Shown: in pieces, positions 33,578 to 44,313 of the stretch
Numbering within the stretch: position 1 is the first letter of the stretch
How the letters are laid out: each line of letters begins with the position of its first letter
DNA from: Jaltomata sinuosa
Taxonomy: Eukaryota > Streptophyta > Magnoliopsida > Solanales > Solanaceae
Direction of reading: 5' to 3'
Length of the DNA: 64,000 nucleotides
Assembly (NCBI GenBank): GCA_003996215.1
Contig: QJPP01005267.1
Span: forward strand, 1 to 64,000
Program-made: the position numbers and the translations under genes
Notes under the pieces: generated by a model
Told to the model about the DNA's origin: nothing
What the model saw: the letters and a program-made list of their open reading frames with translations, nothing else
Database searches by the model: none

Positions 33578-35590
33578 GGACTCCTGGGGTATTTTTACTC
33601 CATTTTTTTAGCAAAGTCCTTTAAACGAGTATTTTCCTCTCAAGTCAGTTTCAAGAAAAGAAAAGAACGTTCTTCTCCAGATTTCAGACCTAGGGTTCCT
33701 CTCCAAAGCTTCAAACTTTAGATATTCATCAGAGATCTTCTTCCACCAGGTATGTGGGATTCCAATGAGGGTTTCCTTTCACCCTCATGCCCAAAGTTAA
33801 GTTTTCAGTTATGATTTCTATAAATTATGATTCTAGGGTTCATACCCAACTATGCATGTTTTTACAGAATCAAATTCCCTATGATACTGTATGTTTCCCG
33901 TACATGTTTGAATGTCATTCCATGAAGTTTTACAGACATCTTCTTAAAATCCTTGGAATTTAGATAAAACAGACTTAGCCTAGATTTACAGTATCTTCAG
34001 CATGAATTAGCTTTTTTTTCAAGAACTTAGCATGAAATTGTAATGTCTTCACATGAAGTAGATGTTCTTCAGAATTCAGCCTAGTTTACTAGCATTCAGT
34101 TTTAAGCATGAAATTAGCCAGTTTTCAGTCTACAGGTTTTCCTTAAAACTTTTCATGATTTAGCAGGCTTCAACTTACCTTCAGTATGTTTTACAAGAAT
34201 ATATTTTTAAATATAGATTTTTAACATGTACCATCAATGATTACGAATTTAGTAAGTTTCATGATTAGTATGACATCTAGATATGTCCACATGCTTTATG
34301 AATTGTTTTCAGTTATACAGCCTTTCAGAAATCATCTAGATAAATTAGGTTCTGATGCAGCATTCCAGAACATTTGTTTTAAGTGAGCTATCAATATTCA
34401 GTTTGGGAGTAGTATTTAGCACAGAGTTGGACTAGGGTTTAGCGTACCCTCAAGTTCCAGAACTACGTGCCACCGTAGGTTATTCAGCCCCTTAGTTGGG
34501 AATCGGAACTAGTGATCACGCCAGTCATGCCTCTATACCCTGGCAACGTATATTGGGTCCTCTCAATGGGGCGTATACATCGGACTCCACGTTTAGCTCA
34601 CGTGGTTTATGTCGGTTAACAGACTCTCCCATAGAATTAGACTCAATAGTTATGTACTAGGCCCTCAGTTCAGTTTTACATCTTTTGAGTTATATTTTCT
34701 AGAATATCCTTGCATTTCAGATTTTATGCATACTATGTTTGGGCTTGAGTATTACAGATTAAATTTACATTTTTAAATAGCATATCAGGTTTTCAGCATG
34801 CTCAGTAGAAGAACCTCCCCTACGGATTTTACTTTAAATATGACTTTTAGCTCAGTTGCACTAGTCTATGATTTACCGACATACTTTATCTTTTAGTCAC
34901 TGAAATCCTAAGTAACATGTTTACCGATCTTTAAACATCATAATCTTACAACTACAGTCCAACAACATGATTTACATTCTCTTCAGTAAAAGAGTTTATG
35001 TTCTACAACTTTGACTTATGCACTTCAGATATCATTACATAGTTCAGTTTTCAGCCATGCTTTCAATATACATGTATCTTTTCATGATTTACAGTAAGTG
35101 CATATCTCACATGCTCAGTACATTCAAAGTACTGATCGCATACCTTCCTTGTGCTACATCATTTTATGATATAGGTTACAATGCTAGCTCCCATGATCAT
35201 GCTCAGATAGATCACAGCTTCCAGTCAGCAGGGGATGAGTTCTCCTTATTCGGGAACTCCAGTCAGTTAGTAGCTATACAGTTATTTGAGTTGTTTATAC
35301 ATTGATCAAGTCAGTTGGGGTCATGTCCCGGCTAACCATAGTCAATGTTAGTAGAGGCTTCATAGATAGTCAGTCAGTCAATTGTATCAGTTTTCAAATA
35401 CTATTGTATATCAGTTTATAATAGTTCACTTTGTTAAAATATTTTCAAAAGAGCTCAGCACATTTCAGCTTTCGCATTTACTTTCAGTCTTTATCTCAGA
35501 GGTATGCTAGGCCATGGGTTAGCTTGGGGTAACTTGTGACTCTAAGCACCATGTCGCATCTAGGGTGTAGGCTCAGGGTGTGACAATTGA

Positions 35591-36660
35591 TGACTTGTTC
35601 GATCAGCTTCAGGGTGCTAGTTTCTTCTCCAAAATCGACCTTAGATCCGGTTATCATCAGCTTCGAGTTTGGGAGTGTGATATCCTGAAGACAGCCTTCA
35701 GGACTTGGTATGGTCATTATGAGTTTGTTGTTATGTCTTTTGGTTTAACAAATGCTCCTGCAGCTTTTATGGATTTGATTAACCGTGTGTTCAAACAGTA
35801 TTTGGATAGGTTTGTGATCATTTTCATTGATGATATCCTCATCTACTCTCAGAGTGAAGAGGAGCATGCGGATCACTTGAGGGTTGTGTTGCAAACTCTC
35901 AAGGATAGACAGATGTTTGCTAAGTTTATCAAGTACAAGTTTTGGATGCAGTTTGTTACTTTTCTGGGTCATATTGTGACTAGTGATGGTATTCAGGTTG
36001 ATTCTCAAATGATTGAAGCGGTAAAGAACTAGCGTAGACCCACTTCTCCGTCTAATATTAGAAGTTTCTTGGGTTTGGCTGGTTACTATAGGAGATTTGT
36101 GGACGATTTTTCTTCCCTTGCTTCTTCATTGACCCGATTGACTCAGAAAAAGGTTAAGTTCCAATGATCTGACTCTTGTGAGAAAAGTTTTTAGGAATTG
36201 AAGACTCGATTAACTAAAGCTCCAGTGTTGGCTCTACCCGAGGGCCTTGATGATTTTGTTGTGTATTGTGATACCTCCAGAATTGGTTTGGGTTGTGTTT
36301 TGATGCAATGGGGCAAGGTGATTGCTTATGCCTCGAGACAACTTAAGGTGCATGAGAATAACTACCCTACTCATGATCTTGAGCTAGCGGTCGTGGTTTT
36401 TGCTTCGAAGATTTGGAGACACTACTTGTATGGTGTGCATGTTGATGTGTTCACGGATCACAAAAGTCTTCAGTATGTGTTCACTCAAAAGGAGTTAAAT
36501 TTGCGACAAAGGAGATGGCTTGAACTCCTTAAAGATTATGATATGAGTGTGCTTTACCATTCAGGTAAGGCCAATGTTGTGGCAGATGATTTGAGTAGGT
36601 TGTCCATGGGAAGTGTAGCTTTCATCAAAGGTGAAAGGAAGGAATTGTTTAAATAAGTTC
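35591..36660 (+). pseudogene. Element C: reverse transcriptase C-terminal part and RNase H
   Basis: RT continues with SKIDLRSGYHQLR, FRTWYGHYEFVVMSFGLTN, APAAFMDLINRVF and the catalytic box IFIDDILIYS (about 35824-35850), then the thumb FLGHIVTSDGIQVDS. Stops follow at about 36030, 36166 and 36193, two as Trp-to-stop and one as Gln-to-stop, all single C-to-T or G-to-A changes. RNase H at 36198-36656 shows FVVYCDTSRIGLGCVL (first Asp), HDLELAVVVFASK (Glu), VDVFTDHKSLQYVF (Asp) and the end GKANVVADDLSR. RNase H removes the RNA strand during cDNA synthesis. Confidence 0.9.
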
Positions 36661-38210
36661 ATAGGCTTGCTTGGTTGGGAGTTCGCCTTATGGACTCGAC
36701 CGAAGGTGGTGTGATTGTGACTAATGGTGCTGAATCATCCTTAGTGGATGAAGTGAAAGCAAAGCAAGACCAAGATCCCGTTCTACTTCAGCTTAAGGGT
36801 GCAGTTCATCAGCAAAGGGTTGAGGTTTTCTCCCAAGGGGGAGATGGTGTGCTTCGTTATCAGGGTTGCTTGTGTGTGCCAGATGTTGATGGGTTGAGAC
36901 AGCAGATTTTGTCCGAGCCTCACAGTTCTAGATACTCCATTCATCCAGGTGCCACTAAGATGTACCGTGACCTACGGGAAGTCTTTTGGTGGAATGGTAT
37001 GAAGAAAGACATAGCCGGGTTTGTGACTAAGTGTCCCAACTGTCAACAGGTAAAGGTGGAACATCAAAGACCAGGTGGTATGCTTCAGTATATTGACCTT
37101 CCCACTTGGAAATGGGAAGCAATGAATATGGACTTTATTACGGGTTTGCCTCGTACTGGAAGGCAACATGATTCCATTTGGGTGATTATCGATCGGATGA
37201 CCAATTCATCCCATTTCTTGGTTGTTAAGACTATGGATACTGCGGATGATTATGCCAGACTCTATATTCGGGAGATAGTCCGATTGCTTGGTGTTCCCTT
37301 GTCCATCATTTTGGATAGGGGTCCTCAGTTTACATCTCAGTTTTGGAGGTCATTTCAGAAATGTCTTGGCACTAAGGTGAGGCTTAGCACAGCTTTTCAC
37401 TCTCAGACGGATGGCCAGGACAAGCATATTATTCAGACTTTGGAGGATATGTTGAGGGATTGTGTTATTGACTTCAAAGGAAATTGGGATGATCACTAAC
37501 CTCTTAACGAGTTTGTTTACAACAACACCTTTCACTCTAGCATACAGATGGCTCCATATGAGGCACTTTATGGCCGGAGGTGTAGATCTCCTATTGGTTG
37601 GTTCGAGGTTGGTGAGGCAGCCTTGATTGGTCCAGATTCGGTTCATGAGACTATGGAGAAAGTTCAGCTTATTCGGGAGAGGTTGAAGACCACTCAGAGT
37701 TGACAGAAATCTTATGCGGATGTGCAGAGAAGAGAGTTAGAATTTGAAGTTGATGATTGGGTTTTCCTTAAGGTGTCACCCATGAAGGGTGTAATGAGGT
37801 TTGGCAAGAAAGGAAAACTTAGTCCCCGTTTGTAGGTCCTTATCGGATTTCAAGGAGAGTTGGTAGTGTTGCTTATGAGTTGGAGTTGCCAACGGAGTTG
37901 GAAGCGGTTCATCCAGTTTTCCATGTTCCTTGTTGAAGAAGTGTGTTGGTGATCCGAGCTTGATTGTTCCTTTGGAAGATGTAGGTGTGAAGGATAGTCT
38001 CACCTATGAGGAGGTTCCTATGGAGATCCTTGATCATCAGGTTCAGAGGTTGCAAAATAAATAAGTCACTTCAGTAAAAGTCCTTTGGAGGAATCAGCTT
38101 GTTGAAGGTGCTACTTGGGAAGCGGAAGAGGCCATGAAGGCCAAACAGCTTGAGGTACTAGTTTTCTCCTTAGTATGTCCCTTTGATTCTACTCCGTCAG
38201 TTCCTCTCAT
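36661..38210 (+). pseudogene. Element C: integrase and chromodomain
   Basis: The open part 36675-37499 has the HHCC zinc region (RYSIHPGATKMYRDLREVFW, then KCPNCQQVK), the first catalytic Asp in AMNMDFITGLPRT and the second in LSIILDRGPQFTS. At the position of the catalytic Glu (normally G-Q-x-E-R-T-I) the sequence is GQDKHIIQTLEDML, so Glu has become Lys, a G-to-A change. After a stop at 37498 come NEFVYNNTFHSSIQMAPYEA and the GKKGKL segment. Two frameshifts near 37830 and 37935 precede YEEVPMEILDHQVQRL and the chromodomain VLWRNQLVEGATWEAEEAM (about 38075-38130). Chromodomains steer insertion to marked chromatin. Confidence 0.9.
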
Positions 38211-38375
38211 GATTTTAACATGCATCCATGTTTTACGAAGTTAGTTTATCATGTTTTCAAGTTGAAAAGTTTTGGTTTTATGATTACTCCCTTGATTTCT
38301 ATGTTATGATGTTTGGTTGGGCTATTTTCCCCTCAGTTTCCCTTGTCTAGCCTTCCTTCGAGGACAAATGATCCC

Positions 38376-38388
38376 AAGGGGGGGATAT
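38376..38388 (+). promoter_or_regulatory. Polypurine tract of element C
   Basis: AAGGGGGGGATAT directly precedes the TGTAAC start of the 3' LTR. The phrase TTCGAGGACAAATG just upstream is the usual 3' signature of this lineage. Confidence 0.88.
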
Positions 38389-40527
38389 TGTAACACCCAT
38401 ACACGTATTCAGCTATCTAAGTTAGAAACTTCAGAAATTCGTGGAAGGCACTCGTGGAATCAAGGATGCAGACTATCAGGATCTACGAGTCCAGTCTACG
38501 GTCCGTGGTTTGAATCACGGATCCGTCTAGTTGACTCATGGAAAGTCTTCAGAGGGATGACATTTCCCAAATTCCCTTCAGGAACTACGAGTCAAGTCTA
38601 CGACTCGCCATTCAAACGATGAGCCGTAGTCTTAAGTCTTGGTTTGACTGAGTCAGCCTAGCAACCTAAGTTCTACGACTCCATTCGATGAATCGTGATC
38701 CATTCTACGGGTCCGTCCTGTTGACCCGTAGAAATGGATCTGCAGCCCAAGTTTCAGCCTGAGTTCTACGAATGGAAAACGATGACTCGTCGTTCAGATC
38801 ATGACTCATAGACTGAGTCGTGATCACTGTAAGTTGACAATTTTCCAGCTTTTTCCCCATTAAATCCCAGGGTCATTTTGGTCATTTCCCACCCTATTAT
38901 GTGTTAAGTGAAGTCGTTTTGACTACTTTTAGAAGGGTTTCACCCATATTACCCTAAGTTCATCCTAAGTTCTTCATTCTCCTCCAAAAAGGAAAATCCC
39001 TCTTCAAGCTCAAGTCTCCAAGCTCCAAGTCAAGTCTCCAAATCTTTTCCATTGAAGTGGGTAATCTTCATCTAAGGTTTGTGGGTCGTTAGCAATGGGT
39101 TTCTTCCACCCTTGTACCCAAAATCCCCAACTCATGAATTTGAATTATGAAACTAGGGTTTTGAACCAAAATTGGAGAAAGTTTATAAAAATCAGTTTCT
39201 ATATTTAAATTCATGATTTCTTATTGATTATTCATGATTTGATTATGATTATTTCATTGATTTTGAAAGCCCAAGCATGAAAGTAGATTTCTAGCATGAA
39301 CTCATGAATTTACATGTTTTCAAGAGGAAATTAGCATGATTAACTATCATGGCACTTATGAACTTATGAAATTGCATGTATGATTCTTCAAGTATGAATT
39401 TGGTATAAAAAGCATGTTTTGAGCTATGGCTAAGCTAAGCCTTCAGATTATGACTTTGAATTACATAGCATCATATATGTCTTTTGCTTTTCAAAATAGC
39501 TTTGGGATTAGATATGTCATTAGTTTTTACTTAGTTTTGGCATCATATATGTCATTGGTTTTTACTTAGCTTTGGAATCAGATATGTCATTGGTTTTTAC
39601 TTAGCTTTGGCATCAGATATTTCATTGGTTTTGAATAGCTTTGGCATCAGATATGTCATTGGTATTATATGAGGTATATGTATATTTTTGGGAGTAGTAT
39701 TAGCACCGAGTTGGACGGATGAGAGTACCCATGAGTCCCAGAACTACATTGCCCCCGTAGGTTAAGTCCCGTGCTGGGCATCAGTTTCAGGTGATCACGT
39801 TACAATCATGCCTTTGTACCCCTGGCAAGGTACATTGGGTCCTCTCGATGGGGTGTATACATCGAATTCCATGTAGCTCACATGGTCTATATCGGTTATA
39901 GAACCTCCCATAGAAACAGTTTATGATTAAAGTTGCATTTGACTCTAAATCAGATTTTAGACTTATTACTTAGGATTATGCTTCGGCTTATGATATTTTA
40001 GAGTCATTGAATTCAGTTATTCTTTAAAAGCATGATTTCAGTTATTCAAGTATACTTAGCATGTTTTCACCATGTTCATGCATTGCTCACATACTTAGTA
40101 CATTCCATAGTACTAACGCATATTGCACTGCATCCTTTTATGATGTAGACTCATGTGTTCCTACTCAGATTCGTGGCTAGATATTCGGTCACTCCTACTT
40201 AGCTATTGGTGAGTCCTCATAGTCCGAGGGCTAGGCTCCACCTCAGTTTTATGTCTTCTTTATTTTTAGATGTTCGAGTTAGTTGGGGGTGTTATCCCAA
40301 TAACTCTCTATGATAGTATTAGAGGCTTTTCAGACATAGACCTTATGAGAAGATTTCTGAGTTGTACTTCATAATTGACTTCTATTTATGATATTCTGAG
40401 TTTCTATCTTAGATTGCTCTCACTTATCTTTTGTTATGGTTGAGAATGCTATGACCAATGGTTAGCTTGGGATCCTTGTGGCCCCAAGTCCCATGTTACG
40501 TCTAGGGGGTAACCTCGGGGCATGACA
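38389..40527 (+). repeat. 3' LTR of element C (2139 bp)
   Basis: It starts TGTAACACCC and ends GGCATGACA. It aligns with the 5' LTR, apart from a missing segment of about 60 bp near its start, one fewer 34-bp unit and scattered, mostly transition, differences. Confidence 0.9.
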
Positions 40528-42813
40528 ATATGGATGAGGAGCTGCCTAACCATGATGACCAAGAGCTGGATGATGATGAGAACCCCGTTTCAGAGAGTTC
40601 TTCATGACTCCATATTTTCTGTGAACTCCCAACGGGATTGTGCTGGCTCGAATGGCAAGAATGTTAAAGAAGTGGTTGCTGATAATGATGGTGATGATGA
40701 GGATTATGTCCTCCAGGGAGTTCCACCCCTTCCCCATTGCACTATAAGCATTGAGGGTGATGCTCATTTTATTGGGAGGGGGAGGCTTTACTTGCATTGA
40801 TGACGCCCGTGAGTGGGCTTGAGACAATTTATTGCCCTTGTCGGGCCTAGTTGACATTTATGCTTAGTTATATTTGGCCCTTGTCGAGCACATTTTGGAT
40901 AATGATTGTGATTCTATTGTTTTTATTTTCTTTAGATTATGTTTTTGTTTTACTTTGAGCTTAATTGTGCCCTCGTCGGGCTTGAATTTTATTGATTGTG
41001 TGCCGGGTTGGTCTTACATGTCCCATTATTCCATCACCCGTGCCTTGTAAATTCGTTAAATGCCTATGCCTAGGCTTGTTCTTGAATGAAATTATGAGCG
41101 CAAATTCGGTCATCGCCTTGTTAATAGTAGTGTAGAAATAAACTCCAAGGGTTTTCTTAATACCACAGTTCTTTCCCAAAAGTTTTGATTAATTTCTTTG
41201 TCTTTTCTTTTATTTTTGTGTGTCGAACCGGGTTGGTATTTTCCTATGATAGATTTAGAGGCAACTTTCCTAAGGGAAAATGCCAAGTTTTAGTTTAGAA
41301 TTGAGTCTGTAAGTGCTTGTCTCAAAATGGGCCCACTGAAAAAATTATGTTATGGTAATTTATTTTGGACAATGAAAATAAGAAGGGAAATGAATTTTTG
41401 AGGAAAAGCATTCTCTTGTCATGACTTGCACACTCTCGCTTTGGCTTGATTGACTCACAAATGAGTATGTAATGAACTCAGAATAGCTTGTTAAAAATCA
41501 TTTTCCCCAATTGATTGGGAGACTAATGAATGAAGTCTGGTGGCATGATGCCTTGTGTGGTGAGGCTTTACCTTGATTTTTGTGCATAAGTATCATCTAG
41601 AACTTGCCTCGAATGTGATTAAATGCAAAATTCTAGGTGTAACCGAGCTTGGAAGATGAACTTAGGCCCTCTTTGATAAGCCACTTTACCCAAATGACTT
41701 TCCAATGACATCAAATCCTAGTGAACCCCTTTTGAGCTTGTGACCATTCTTTGGCACCTTGTCAACACCGTGACCTTTTTGGAACCTCTATCTTGGCACA
41801 TATCCTTCCTAATTGCTTGAAAATGAAATGTAGGATAAAAGCCTAAATTTGGGGGGAACAAAAAAACAATATAGGCAAATGCCTAAGTTTGGGGGTGCAT
41901 AAGAGCAAATGAGGAGAAGAAAAGAAGTGCACTTCAAAGGCAAGGTAGCACCTTGATTCAAAAATTAAAAATTGCTCCAAAAGTTTAATCCAATGTGCAA
42001 AATGAAAAGAAAAAATAGTTGCTACCAAGTGAAGGTGATATAAGGTGTTGAATGATCATAAGTAAAAGGGAGAAAATCTTGGGTTGTGCGAGGAAGGAAT
42101 AAGGTGAAGTTGAAATGGAAAAATATGAGTGGTGTTCGAAATGAGAACAAAGAGCATTAGGGAGGTGTAGTCACTTGAACCAAATGATATCCTCACCTTA
42201 GCCCTAGCCAACATCGTAACCTGCAAGTCCTTAGTGATTCCAAGCTTGGCTACCCTACATTAGTGGCGATCTATATGAAGGGCAAGCCTATGGTTCGATG
42301 CGCATGCACTTGAACTTCTTTGAGAGAGTGAGAGTCTTCTTGGTTCTCTTATAATCCCGTGCTTTAAAAATAGAATGATTTTGAGTGGGATTCTCTCTTG
42401 TGGTGAGTGGCATCATGCACTCGAATTGAAGCATAGAGTCTCTATTTCAATTGAGGGGAATGAGTAAGACAAGTTGTGTGGCAAATCTTGAGGCAAACCT
42501 TGATGGTCCATGCCAATGACTTGAGAAGCTTAAATATCTTGTTTTTAATGACAAATTCCCTTGATTTTAAATGAGAAATGATGTCTTTTTGAAAAAAGTT
42601 TTTGAAATGACCAAAATTTATCGTGAGTTGTGAAGGTCCAAATTGAGATGAGCATAGTAGTTGAGTCCTTTGTTTGAGTATTTTGTTTCTTTCTTTCTCT
42701 TAATGTTTTAGTGTAGAGTAGTCTTTTGTTCCTTGATTGAACCTTAGCATAATTCATTCCTTGCCTTGTGAGTATCTTGCTTGAGGACAAACAATAGTTC
42801 AAGTTTGGGGGTT
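40528..42813 (+). other. Element D: end of 3' ORF, non-coding 3' region and polypurine tract
   Basis: After the right ATATG copy, the D 3' ORF continues at 40533 with an acidic tail (DEELPNHDDQELDDDENP) and ends at TGA near 40607. The rest is non-coding 3' region. A 'cccttgtcggg' phrase recurs near 40836, 40877 and 40970. Purine tracts preceded by 'gcctaa' appear near 41846 and 41888. The functional-looking tract AAGTTTGGGGGTT (42801-42813), after 'ttgcttgaggacaaacaa', abuts the 3' LTR. Confidence 0.65.
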
Positions 42814-44313
42814 TGATAAGTCGGTAATCTACCTACTTATTGAGCCTATATTCGTAAATTATTGTTATGTTTTGAATCAATTTAGAGGGTCTTATGAACT
42901 TTATTGATGTTTATGCAGGTACTTTTGATAGAAGATAAAGAACAAGGATATGGACCCAAAAAGAGCCAAAAAGAAGCTAAGTGTGAAGAGTTGAGAAAAG
43001 CTAGAGAATCTGCCATGGGATGCGGCGGCTGTGCGACACGCATAAGCCGAGGTGCGGTTCGCACCTCCTCCGCACAAGCTTACAAAAGTTTCTGAAGATT
43101 CTTCTAAGGAATGTGGTTGCTATGCGACGCGCACAACCCATGGTGCGGAATGCACCACCTTCGCACGAAGCTCACTTATGTTGCTGAAGTCACTGGACGA
43201 TCTGAAGCACGGGTGCAATATGCACAATGCGATGTGCGAATCGCACGTCGCGTCGCACATTGCCCAGAGGGAAAATTTGTCCTAATTTTATGTGACGAAT
43301 TGGGAACATATAAAAGGCCAATTTAGGCTCATTTTATACATACAATTCTTCAAAATTGAGTCTTAGAGATGGTTTTCTTACTTTGCAAACAATTTTCCAC
43401 CTCCATTGAAAGAGGGTTTCAATCCAAATCTCTTGGTTAACAATTTGTGTGCCTAATCTGATTCTAGAACTTGATATTAAGCTATAATGGATGGGATTTT
43501 GATTTACCCATATGGTATTTCTTCTTCTCCTACTATGAGTGGCTAAATTCTCTTGTCTAGGAGTGTATTGATGATGGGTGCTTAGCTAATGGGGGTGAGT
43601 GTTATTAATTAATATCTATAATTGCTTATTTTACATGGGCTAGTAACTCCACCAAGTTTTAATCATAAAATTGATGGTTGCAAACATTAGTATACTTTAC
43701 TTAACTATGTGATTGCTTGAAAGAGGATTTCATGGTTGTGGATGTGGAATTGCTAGTGGGTACTTGGGAATCCATCTAGATTTGAGCCTAGAAATAGCTC
43801 TTAGCGTAGGAATCTCCCATTTAAGGGTCTAAGCTAGAAGTAGTGTGACCTCCCTAAGCATATGTTGGTTGATTGTTGATCAAACCAATGGTGTTCTACC
43901 CGAAACCATTGGAAATGTGGATGTTGATCGATAGATAAACATTCCACACCTATAACCAGCGATACTTGTGTCAAATAGAAAGAATAAAAGTGAATTGATA
44001 ATCACTCTATCCCATAAGCAACGCCCCATTGGATGTGCTTCCCTAGTCTTCTAAATCATTTGGTACACCCATCTTCACTTTTATTGCTTTTTGTTGAATT
44101 AGGTTAGTAGTGACAACTTTCCCAATTCCCCCCATTTTTTTACCTTTTGTTTAAGCAATTACTCTCACCTTGGAATCAACTCGTACAAACTCTAGTTGGC
44201 TAAGTCAAGTCCCTTGGGTACGACCCTGACATCCGTTGAGTTTATAAATTTTGTTTTGACTACGCGATCGTTGTGGCCTCCCTAATTGGAGAGCACGATT
44301 TGAGCATTTATCA
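42814..44313 (+). repeat. 3' LTR of element D (1500 bp)
   Basis: It matches the 5' LTR nearly base for base, TGATAAGTCGG to GCATTTATCA. TATAAAAG lies at 43309-43316. The U3 word cluster at 43015-43265 keeps more intact GCGCAC/TGCGAC palindromic words than the 5' copy. Confidence 0.88.

Larger units (their letters stand above)
32876..35585 (+). mobile_element. Solo LTR K in the RT of element C (2710 bp)
   Basis: It begins TGTAACATCCC and ends GGTGTGACA, flanked by perfect 5-bp copies ATTGA (32871-32875 and 35586-35590). There is no internal region, so it is a solo LTR, usually the result of recombination between the two LTRs of a full element. Landmarks shared with Tekay LTRs: 'ggactagggtttagcgtacc', 'gtttagctcacgtgg', 'ctcagtacattcaaagtact', 'tagggtgtaggctcagg'. 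TATAAATA lies at 33570-33577. It is the youngest insertion in the K-in-C-in-D-in-E-in-G stack. Confidence 0.9.
28431..40527 (+). mobile_element. Element C: forward Tekay/Del-type (chromovirus) Ty3/gypsy retrotransposon
   Basis: Structure: 5' LTR 28431-30662, primer site 30666-30679, gag, protease, RT (split by solo LTR K), RNase H, integrase with chromodomain, polypurine tract 38376-38388, 3' LTR 38389-40527. Without K the element is about 9.4 kb. The target duplication is ATACG/ATATG. C is the best preserved autonomous-type element in the window, yet gag, RT and integrase carry stops, a one-base deletion and lost catalytic residues, so it is inactive. Confidence 0.92.
22423..44313 (+). mobile_element. 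Element D: forward Athila/Tat-like retrotransposon lacking all of pol
   Basis: 5' LTR 22423-23908 and 3' LTR 42814-44313 both begin TGATAAGTCGG and end GCATTTATCA. Target copies are GCAGC (22418-22422) and GCAAC (44314-44318), four of five matching. Internal order: primer site, gag, an abrupt jump to the sequence that normally follows pol, a long non-coding stretch, a 3' ORF, then more non-coding sequence and a polypurine tract. No protease, RT, RNase H or integrase coding is present, so D is non-autonomous. Element C (28431-40527) splits the 3' ORF. Confidence 0.88.

Noticed and set aside
33220..33624. Overlapping open frames on both strands with repeated residues
   Set aside because: A 90-bp tandem repeat in the U3 of solo LTR K keeps frames open on both strands; no family resemblance.
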